From Streptomyces sp. (GTDB lineage: Bacteria > Actinomycetota > Actinomycetes > Streptomycetales > Streptomycetaceae): a stretch of DNA of 64,000 nt. The stretch spans positions 1-64,000 of the forward strand of contig JABFVM010000037.1 of assembly GCA_013362785.1 (NCBI GenBank). Direction: 5' to 3'. The translations under genes were made by a program, and so were the position numbers. The notes under the pieces were generated by a model. The model was not told the origin of the DNA. It ran no database searches and saw only the letters and a list, made by a program, of their open reading frames with translations. Shown here piece by piece: positions 57,255-64,000 of the stretch. Position 1 is the first letter of the stretch. The number at the start of each line of letters is the position of its first letter.

Positions 57255-57876
57255 AGCGGCTGTTGGTGCGGAACTCCTCCACGAGATGGGCGGGTGCCTT
57301 CTGCGGGGAGCCCGCGTCGTAGGGCGGCTGCGGGTCGTACTCGGTCAACAGCTGTACGGCCTGGGCGTGTTCGTCACCGGCGATCTTCCCGACCAGGGTC
57401 AGGCCCATGTCGATGCCCGCGGAGACACCGGCCGCGGTGAGGTACTTGCCGTCGGACACCACGCGCTCCCCCGTGGGCTCGGCGCCGTACGGCGGCAGGT
57501 AGTCGAGGGTGAGCCAGTGGGAGGTGGCGCGGCGGCCCTGCAGCAGGCCCGCGGCGGCGAGGATCAGCGAGCCCGAGCAGACGGAGGTCGTCCAGGTGCT
57601 GGTGGAGTCGGCGGTCCTGAGCCACTCCAGGAGGGTGTCGTTCTCGATCTCGGCGGGGGTTCCGGAGCCGCCCGGCACCACGACGACATCGGGGTGCGGC
57701 ACCTCGGCCAGGGTCTTGTCCGCCGTGATGGCGAGGAACCCGGTGTCGGCGCGCACGGGTCCGGCCTGCACGGCGACGAAGTCGACCCGCGCGTCCGGGA
57801 TACGGCTCAGGACCTCGTAGGGCCCGATGATGTCGAGGGCGGTGAAGCGGTCGTACAGGACCATCGCGATCTGCAT
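57241..57876 (-). CDS. DJ-1/PfpI family protein
   Basis: MQIAMVLYDRFTALDIIGPYEVLSRIP...TSVCSGSLILAAAGLL. Confidence 0.92.
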   Translation of the reverse strand: MQIAMVLYDRFTALDIIGPYEVLSRIPDARVDFVAVQAGPVRADTGFLAITADKTLAEVPHPDVVVVPGGSGTPAEIENDTLLEWLRTADSTSTWTTSVCSGSLILAAAGLLQGRRATSHWLTLDYLPPYGAEPTGERVVSDGKYLTAAGVSAGIDMGLTLVGKIAGDEHAQAVQLLTEYDPQPPYDAGSPQKAPAHLVEEFRTNSRFSLT

Positions 57877-57929
57877 GGAGTTCCCTTTCCGGGGGGCTTC
57901 GGCTGTGCTTCGGCCGGGCTTGGGCCGGC

Positions 57930-58889
57930 TCACTGGACGGTCGTGGGGCGGAACCGGCGGCGGTACTCGGCCGGGGCCGTCCCGAGGCTCTTGACGAAGG
58001 CGCGCCGCATGGCTTCGGGGGTCCCGTAACCGCAGGCGCGGGAGATCTCCTCGACGCCGTCGTGGGTGTCCTCCAGAAGGCGGCGGGCGTGTTCGAGGCG
58101 GACCCGGTCGACGTACCGGCCGGGGGTCATGCCGGTCTCGCTCTGGAAGGCGCGGGCGAAGTGACGCGGCGAGAGGGTCGCGCGGGCGGCCAGTGACTCG
58201 ACCGTCAGATCGTCGTCGGGGTGCTCGGTGATCCAGCGCTGGACCTCCCTCAGAGGCTCGCGCTGCGCGGTCTGGGCGGCCAGCTGGGCGCTGAACTGGG
58301 CCTGGTTTCCGGGTCGGCGCAGGAAGACGACCAGGTGGCGGGCCAGGTTGAGGGCCACGTCGCGGCCGAGGTCCTCCTCGACCAGGGCGAGGGCGAGGTC
58401 GATGCCCGAGGTCACGCCGGCGGAGGTGGCGACATGGCCGTCGCGCACGAAGATGGGGTCCGGGTCGACCTCGACGGCCGGGTGGTCGCGGGCGAGCTTG
58501 TCGCAGTACGCCCAGTGGGTCGTGGCCCGGCGTCCGTCCAGCAGGCCCGCGGCGGCGAGCAGGATCGCGCCGGTGCAGACGGAGACCAGGCGCTCGGCCC
58601 GGGGGCCGTGCTCGCGCAGCCAGTCGGTGAGGGCCGGATCGGGGTTGCGAGTGCCGTTGCCGCCCGGGACGACGAGGGTGTGCGGGTCCTGGGTGTCGGT
58701 GAGGGACAGGTCCGGTACGAGGGTCAGGCCGCTGGAGGCGCGTACGGCAGCGCCGTCCAGGGTGGCCGTACGGATCCGATACGTGCCCGGAGTGTGCTTC
58801 TCGGCCCCCGCGAAGACCTCCAGCGGCCCGGTGACATCGAGGCTCTGCACATCGTCGAGGAGAACGAAGAGAACGGTTCGCTGCGCCAT
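57930..58889 (-). CDS. GlxA family AraC-type regulator (DJ-1 domain plus AraC HTH)
   Basis: VSVCTGAILLAAAGLLDGRRATTHW; C-terminal SLAARATLSPRHFARAFQSETGMTPGRYVDRVRLE. Confidence 0.93.
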   Translation of the reverse strand: MAQRTVLFVLLDDVQSLDVTGPLEVFAGAEKHTPGTYRIRTATLDGAAVRASSGLTLVPDLSLTDTQDPHTLVVPGGNGTRNPDPALTDWLREHGPRAERLVSVCTGAILLAAAGLLDGRRATTHWAYCDKLARDHPAVEVDPDPIFVRDGHVATSAGVTSGIDLALALVEEDLGRDVALNLARHLVVFLRRPGNQAQFSAQLAAQTAQREPLREVQRWITEHPDDDLTVESLAARATLSPRHFARAFQSETGMTPGRYVDRVRLEHARRLLEDTHDGVEEISRACGYGTPEAMRRAFVKSLGTAPAEYRRRFRPTTVQ

Positions 58890-59004
58890 GCCCTCGATTC
58901 TTCGGGGCGGGGACGGGTGGCCGCAATGACGAGCTTCCCACCTTTTCTGCCATGGGCTCGCGCGCACGGGAGCGGCGTACCAAGCGGTTGGTAACCTGCC
59001 GGAC

Positions 59005-59874
59005 ATGACTACTGCCGTTCTCGAACCCCGTGCCGGGCGCCGCTGCCACAACGTGCTCAACTCCCTGCACGCGACGTCGTACTTCGCTCCCGAGCTGGGC
59101 AAGGAATGTGGCGCCATCGGGATCACGCACCCCAGGGCCGTCAACTTCGCGGTGCGGGCGGCCGCGCTGGGGGCGGTGGGTGCCGGGGCGGTGACGGCGA
59201 CGTTCTACAACTACAAGTACGAATTGGTGGCGCGGCACGTCCCCGCGGTCTGGGCCGTCGCCTCGCCCGAGGAAGTGCTGGCGGCACGCACGCGTGCGGC
59301 CGACGGGGCGTTGCGGCGGTTGCTCGGTGCGGAGGCGGTGGCGTCGGCGGAGATGGGCGAGGCCGCGCGACTGGCGCTGCGGGCGGCCGAGGGGTGTTCG
59401 CGCAGTGCTCGGCCGTTGTACTCGGCGCACGCGGATCTGCCGGTGCCCGAGGAGCCGCATCTGGCGTACTTCCATGCCGCCACGTTGCTGCGTGAGCACC
59501 GGGGCGATGGGCATCTGGCCGTGTTGATGGCGGCCGGGCTCGATGGGCTGGAGGCCGTGGTGACGCATACGGCGACCGGCAAGGGCATGGCGCCGAAGTG
59601 GGTGTTCACCACGCGTGGCTGGGCTCAGGAGGACTGGGATGCGGCGTGTGGGCGGTTGCGTGAGCGGGGGCTGCTGGACGGGGCGGGGGATTTGACGCCG
59701 GCGGGTGTTGCGCTGCGTGAGGAGATCGAGGCCGAGACGGATCGTCTGGATCGGGGGCCGTATGCGCACCTCGGAGTGGACGGGGTTGCTCGGCTGACTG
59801 AGCTGGGTGCGGGGTTCGCTCGGGCCGTGGTGGGGGCTGGGGCGTTTCCGGTGGATCTGCTCGGCCGGGGGTGA
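59005..59874 (+). CDS. SCO6745 family protein (helix-turn-helix/SalK-like)
   Basis: NVLNSLHATSYFAPELGKECGAIGITHPRAVNFAVRAAALGAVGAGAVTATFYNY... Confidence 0.75.
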   Translation: MTTAVLEPRAGRRCHNVLNSLHATSYFAPELGKECGAIGITHPRAVNFAVRAAALGAVGAGAVTATFYNYKYELVARHVPAVWAVASPEEVLAARTRAADGALRRLLGAEAVASAEMGEAARLALRAAEGCSRSARPLYSAHADLPVPEEPHLAYFHAATLLREHRGDGHLAVLMAAGLDGLEAVVTHTATGKGMAPKWVFTTRGWAQEDWDAACGRLRERGLLDGAGDLTPAGVALREEIEAETDRLDRGPYAHLGVDGVARLTELGAGFARAVVGAGAFPVDLLGRG

Positions 59875-59927
59875 GCTGTCGTCCCCAGACCCCCGCTCCG
59901 GCCCCTAAAGGGCCTTGTCCTCAAACG

Positions 59928-59998
59928 CCGGACGGGCTGAAAGAAAAGACCGGACGGTCTGAATGGAGAGACCGGACCGGCTGAAAGACCCGTCCGGC
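59928..59998. repeat. Three direct repeats CCGGACNGNCTGAA with exact 22-bp period plus one inverted copy
   Basis: 59928-59941, 59950-59963, 59972-59985; inverted CCCGTCCGGC 59989-59998. Confidence 0.9.
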
Positions 59999-60069
59999 AT
60001 TTGCTCTGCTTGGCCTGCCCAAGGTGCGGTACCCGGTCCTCAGTCGGTCATCGTGACGGTTGAGGAGAG

Positions 60070-60210
60070 GTGAATCGCGTGTTCCGTGCAATCGCAGATG
60101 TGTTGCGGCAGATCGGCGGCGCCATAGCCACCGTGGTGACGTTGCCGTTCCGGGCTCTCGCCCGGCTCTTCGGCGGGGCCTCGGGAAGCACTCGCAGCCG
60201 CCGGGCCTGA
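60070..60210 (+). CDS. 46-aa small protein with LPFR motif
   Basis: (M)NRVFRAIADVLRQIGGAIATVVTLPFRALARLFGGASGSTRSRRA; GTG start, gaggag upstream; shorter than the ORF-track cutoff. Confidence 0.7.
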   Translation: MNRVFRAIADVLRQIGGAIATVVTLPFRALARLFGGASGSTRSRRA

Positions 60211-60313
60211 TTTCGTTCCCCCGCGACGGGCCGGGTTGGTGCCCTGATCCCCGGTTGTCGGTGTCACCTGCCACAATTGCCGCGCAACCTCAGTGAAAAG
60301 GCGGGACGGGATC

Positions 60314-62710
60314 GTGACGACACCCCTCGTAGGGTCCATCGAAGGCAGGATCGCCGCGGAGCTCGGCGTACGGGAGCGGCAGGTGAAAGCTGCCGTGGAG
60401 CTGCTCGACGGCGGTTCGACGGTGCCCTTCATCGCCCGCTACCGCAAGGAAGCGACCGAGATGCTCGACGATGCGCAGCTGCGCACGCTCGAGGAGCGGC
60501 TGCGCTATCTGCGGGAGCTGGAGGAGCGGCGGACGGCGATCCTCGACTCGGTGCGTGAGCAGGGCAAGCTGACCGAGGAGCTGGAGGCGCAGATCCGTGG
60601 CGCCGAGACCAAGGCGCGGCTTGAGGACATCTATCTGCCGTACAAGCCCAAGCGGCGGACGAAGGCGCAGATCGCCCGGGAGGCCGGTCTTGAGCCGCTC
60701 GCCGAAGGGCTGCTCGGCGACCCGGGCGTCGACCCGCTGGCGGCCGCCGCCGCGTTCGTCGACGCCGACAAGGGCGTCGCCGATCCGCAGGCCGCCCTCG
60801 ATGGTGCCCGGGCGATCCTCACCGAGCGGTTCTCGGAGGACGCCGACCTGATCGGCGAGCTGCGTGAGCGCATGTGGGTGCGCGGGCGGCTGGCCGCCAA
60901 GGTGCGGGACGGCAAGGAGGAGGCGGGCGCGAAGTTCGCCGACTACTTCGACTTCGCCGAGCCGTTCACCGAGCTGCCCTCGCACCGGATCCTCGCCATG
61001 CTCCGCGGTGAGAAGGAGGAGGTCCTCGACCTCGTACTGGAGCCGGAGGAGGCGGTCGAGGGGCCCTCGTCGTACGAGGGGATCGTCGCCCACAAGTTCG
61101 GTATCGCCGAGCGTGGACGCCCCGCCGACAAGTGGCTGACGGACACGGTGCGCTGGGCCTGGCGGACGCGCATCCTCGTGCACCTCGGCATCGACCTGCG
61201 GCTGCGGCTGCGGACGGCCGCCGAGGACGAGGCCGTGGGGGTGTTCGCGGCCAACCTGCGTGACCTGCTGCTCGCGGCGCCCGCCGGCACGCGCGCGACG
61301 CTCGGCCTGGACCCGGGCTTCCGTACGGGTGTGAAGGTCGCCGTGGTCGACGCGACCGGCAAGGTCGTGGCCACCGACGTCATCTACCCGCACGTCCCGG
61401 CCAACAAGTGGGACGAGGCCATCGCCAAGCTGGCGCGGCTGGCGAAGGAGCACTCGGTCGACCTGGTCGCGATCGGGAACGGCACGGCCTCCCGCGAGAC
61501 CGACAAGCTCGCCGGTGAACTCATCACCAAGCACCCGGAGTTGAAGCTCACCAAGGTGATGGTGTCCGAGGCGGGTGCCTCCGTGTACTCGGCCTCCGCG
61601 TTCGCCTCGCAGGAGCTGCCCGACATGGACGTCTCGCTGCGCGGCGCGGTGTCCATCGCCCGGCGTCTGCAGGACCCGCTCGCCGAGCTGGTGAAGATCG
61701 ACCCCAAGTCGATCGGTGTCGGCCAGTACCAGCACGACCTGTCCGAGGTGAAGCTGTCGCGCTCGCTGGACGCGGTGGTGGAGGACTGTGTGAACGGCGT
61801 CGGTGTCGACGTCAACACCGCCTCCGCGCCGCTCCTCGCGCGCGTCTCCGGCATCACCTCCGGGCTCGCCGAGAACATCGTGTCCCACCGGGACGCCAAC
61901 GGCCCGTTCACCTCCCGCTCACAGCTGAAGAACGTGGCACGGCTCGGCCCGAAGGCGTACGAGCAGTGCGCGGGCTTCCTGCGCATCCGTGGCGGCGAGG
62001 ACCCGCTGGACGCCTCCAGCGTGCACCCGGAGGCGTACCCGGTCGTGCGGCGCATGGTGAAGACGTCGGGCCAGGAGGTGGCCGCGCTCATCGGCAACAC
62101 GGGCGTGCTGCGCTCGCTGAAGCCGACCGAGTTCGTGGACGAGACGTTCGGTCTGCCGACCGTCACGGACATCCTGAAGGAGCTGGAGAAGCCCGGGCGC
62201 GACCCGCGTCCCGCGTTCAAGACGGCCACCTTCAAGGAGGGCGTCGAGAAGATCTCCGACCTCGCCTCCGGGATGGTCCTGGAGGGCGTCGTGACGAACG
62301 TGGCGGCCTTCGGGGCGTTCGTGGACATCGGTGTCCACCAGGACGGTCTTGTGCACGTCTCTGCGATGTCGAAGACGTTCGTGAAGGACCCGCGCGACGT
62401 GGTCAAGCCCGGTGACATCGTCAAGGTGAAGGTCCTCGACATCGACATCCCGCGCAAGCGGATCTCCCTGACGCTGCGGCTCGACGACGAGGCGGCCCCG
62501 CAGGGCCAGCAGCAGGGCGGGGGCGGCGGCGAGCGTCGCCAGCGCGGCGGGCGTCCGCCTCAGCAGCGGCAGGGCCGCGGCGCCGGTGGTGGCGGTGGCG
62601 GCGGTAACCGAGGGGGCGGTTCGCGCCAGGCCCCGCCTCCGGCCAACAGCGCCATGGCCGACGCGCTGCGCCGCGCGGGTCTCGTCGACCCCAAGCAGGG
62701 CAAGCGCTGA
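60314..62710 (+). CDS. tex: Tex family S1 RNA-binding transcription accessory protein
   Basis: Tex core, helix-hairpin-helix and S1 domain [38 protein letters not shown]. Confidence 0.95.
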   Translation: MTTPLVGSIEGRIAAELGVRERQVKAAVELLDGGSTVPFIARYRKEATEMLDDAQLRTLEERLRYLRELEERRTAILDSVREQGKLTEELEAQIRGAETKARLEDIYLPYKPKRRTKAQIAREAGLEPLAEGLLGDPGVDPLAAAAAFVDADKGVADPQAALDGARAILTERFSEDADLIGELRERMWVRGRLAAKVRDGKEEAGAKFADYFDFAEPFTELPSHRILAMLRGEKEEVLDLVLEPEEAVEGPSSYEGIVAHKFGIAERGRPADKWLTDTVRWAWRTRILVHLGIDLRLRLRTAAEDEAVGVFAANLRDLLLAAPAGTRATLGLDPGFRTGVKVAVVDATGKVVATDVIYPHVPANKWDEAIAKLARLAKEHSVDLVAIGNGTASRETDKLAGELITKHPELKLTKVMVSEAGASVYSASAFASQELPDMDVSLRGAVSIARRLQDPLAELVKIDPKSIGVGQYQHDLSEVKLSRSLDAVVEDCVNGVGVDVNTASAPLLARVSGITSGLAENIVSHRDANGPFTSRSQLKNVARLGPKAYEQCAGFLRIRGGEDPLDASSVHPEAYPVVRRMVKTSGQEVAALIGNTGVLRSLKPTEFVDETFGLPTVTDILKELEKPGRDPRPAFKTATFKEGVEKISDLASGMVLEGVVTNVAAFGAFVDIGVHQDGLVHVSAMSKTFVKDPRDVVKPGDIVKVKVLDIDIPRKRISLTLRLDDEAAPQGQQQGGGGGERRQRGGRPPQQRQGRGAGGGGGGGNRGGGSRQAPPPANSAMADALRRAGLVDPKQGKR

Positions 62711-62755
62711 CCCGGCACGCAGGGCAGGCGCCGAGCCTGTACTGACGCGACACGC

Positions 62756-62795
62756 GGGCCCGGCCCCTCCGGTACGACTCGGAGGGGCTGGGCCC
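62756..62795 (+). terminator. Terminator after tex
   Basis: GGGCCCGGCCCCTCCG-N8-CGGAGGGGCTGGGCCC, one mismatch. Confidence 0.75.
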
Positions 62796-62816
62796 GTTCG
62801 CCCGTAGGGTGACCGC

Positions 62817-63377
62817 ATGCCGACATCGCGTGTCATCACCTGGGAAGTGTCGGAGAGCAAGGGCGTCGAGACCGCCTGGACCGAGCTCGGCGGCGATGTC
62901 CTGCGGGCCCGCGGCCGGGCGGTCGGGACGACGCCGGAGCCGTACTGGGTGTCGTACGAACTCGACACGGGCGCCCGTTTCGTGACGCGTCGGCTGTCCG
63001 TCCGCGTCGAGTCCGCGGGCGGCGTGCGCGCGCTCGATCTGCGGCACGACGGAGCGGGTCGGTGGACGGCGAACGGTGAGCGGCTGCCCGATGCCGACGG
63101 CGCACTCGACTGCGACCTCGGCCTGTGCCCGCTCACCAACACGATGCCGGTGCTACGGCATGGACTCCACCGGGCGCCCGGGGAACGGGAGTTGCTGATG
63201 GCGTGGGTGCCGGTGCCGGCTCTGGCCCTGCTGCCGTCGCGGCAGACCTACACGCATCTGGAGCGAGGCCGGATCCGCTTCGTCTCGGGGGACTTCCGCA
63301 GTGACATCGAGTTCGACGACGACGGCTTCGTCGTCGACTATCCGAGCCTGGCGACGCGACTGCACTCAGCCGCGTAA
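62817..63377 (+). CDS. Putative glycolipid-binding domain protein
   Basis: LDCDLGLCPLTNTMPVLRHGL...PSRQTYTHLERGRIRFVSGDFRSDIEFDDDGFVVDYPSLATRL. Confidence 0.82.
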   Translation: MPTSRVITWEVSESKGVETAWTELGGDVLRARGRAVGTTPEPYWVSYELDTGARFVTRRLSVRVESAGGVRALDLRHDGAGRWTANGERLPDADGALDCDLGLCPLTNTMPVLRHGLHRAPGERELLMAWVPVPALALLPSRQTYTHLERGRIRFVSGDFRSDIEFDDDGFVVDYPSLATRLHSAA

Positions 63378-63501
63378 TCCGGATCATCCGGCGGGCCACT
63401 GCGGCCCGTTGCGCCAAGTGCAGTAGCCCGAGCGGCCGACCGGATACGGGCGGGCGAGGCTGGACGCCCAGTCCTGTGTCCGCCGCCGCTCAGGAGAGCC
63501 G

Positions 63502-64000
63502 ATGCCGACCCCGTTGCGCCGCCGTCCCCCGTTCGGGCCCCGTCTGGGGACGGTCTCCCTCGTCGCCCTCTGTCTGACCCTGCTGTGCACGCTGTCCCCG
63601 GCCGCCGCGGAGCCCCGGCCGCAGCCCCATGACTCCCTCCAGCAGCAGCTGGACGAGCTGGTCCGTGCGCCGGGTGGCCCGCCGGGCGTCATCGCCGTTC
63701 TGCGCGACGGCAAGGAAAGCCGGGTCGTGCGGGCCGGTGTCGCCGAGCTGGGCAGCGGGCGCGGGCCCGAGGCGGACGACCACATGCGTATCGCCAGTAC
63801 GGCCAAGGCGTTCAGCGGGGCGGTGGCGCTGGCACTGGTCGACCGTCGCTATCTCAGCCTCGACGACACCCTGCGCGAGCGGCTGCCCCAGCTACCGCCG
63901 GCCTGGGGTTCCGTGACGCTGCGCCAGTTGCTGAACCACACCAGTGGCCTGCCCGACTTCGTCGAGGCACCGGCGTTCCTGAAGACCCTTCTCGCCGACC
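63502..64000 (+). CDS. Serine hydrolase (beta-lactamase/D-alanyl-D-alanine carboxypeptidase family), truncated by window end
   Basis: Signal peptide; MRIASTAKAFSGAVALALV (SxxK); LLNHTSGLPDF. Confidence 0.9.
   Translation, partial: MPTPLRRRPPFGPRLGTVSLVALCLTLLCTLSPAAAEPRPQPHDSLQQQLDELVRAPGGPPGVIAVLRDGKESRVVRAGVAELGSGRGPEADDHMRIASTAKAFSGAVALALVDRRYLSLDDTLRERLPQLPPAWGSVTLRQLLNHTSGLPDFVEAPAFLKTLLAD

Noticed and set aside
60293-60313. Upstream ATG start for tex (MKRRDGI)
   Set aside because: GTG at 60314 ([19 protein letters not shown]) matches the usual Tex N-terminus better; not decisive without alignment.

Overview
The window is about 64 kb of high-GC actinobacterial chromosome, almost certainly Streptomyces. 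This rests on codon bias, the conservon operon, the hopanoid operon and an SCO6745-type protein. From left to right it contains: a YcnI/DsbA/His-rich membrane protein block beside a cobalamin-riboswitch-controlled cbtBA cobalt transporter; a methyltransferase plus a salicylate synthase that appears frameshifted; an NCS1 permease with a C-terminal Cys cluster; tRNA-Pro(GGG); kbl-tdh; a GPP34 protein; a degraded TetR gene; and a cvnABCD conservon with a GAF protein, whose sensor kinase carries a long His/Met pentapeptide repeat. Next come a GluDH-family enzyme and TetR; a LysM/M23 peptidase behind a c-di-AMP (ydaO-type) riboswitch; an alpha-galactosidase; an XRE-cupin regulator plus a 39-aa membrane protein; and a complete hopanoid operon with embedded dxs and ispG and a hidden 47-aa ORF. 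The right part holds a phospho-polyol/CDP-alcohol/ABC-exporter cluster, galE, a CDF transporter, idi, paired DJ-1-superfamily genes, an SCO6745-family protein, an LPFR-type small ORF, tex and a truncated serine hydrolase. The best candidates for under-described biology are the His/Met-repeat CvnA, the G1PDH-like/CDP-alcohol/TagGH-like cluster, the XRE plus 39-aa membrane protein pair with two phased operators, the micro-ORF coupled between hpnD and hpnE, and a strictly 22-bp-phased intergenic repeat. No phage, transposon or CRISPR was recognised. All family assignments come from reading the sequence; no database search was run.
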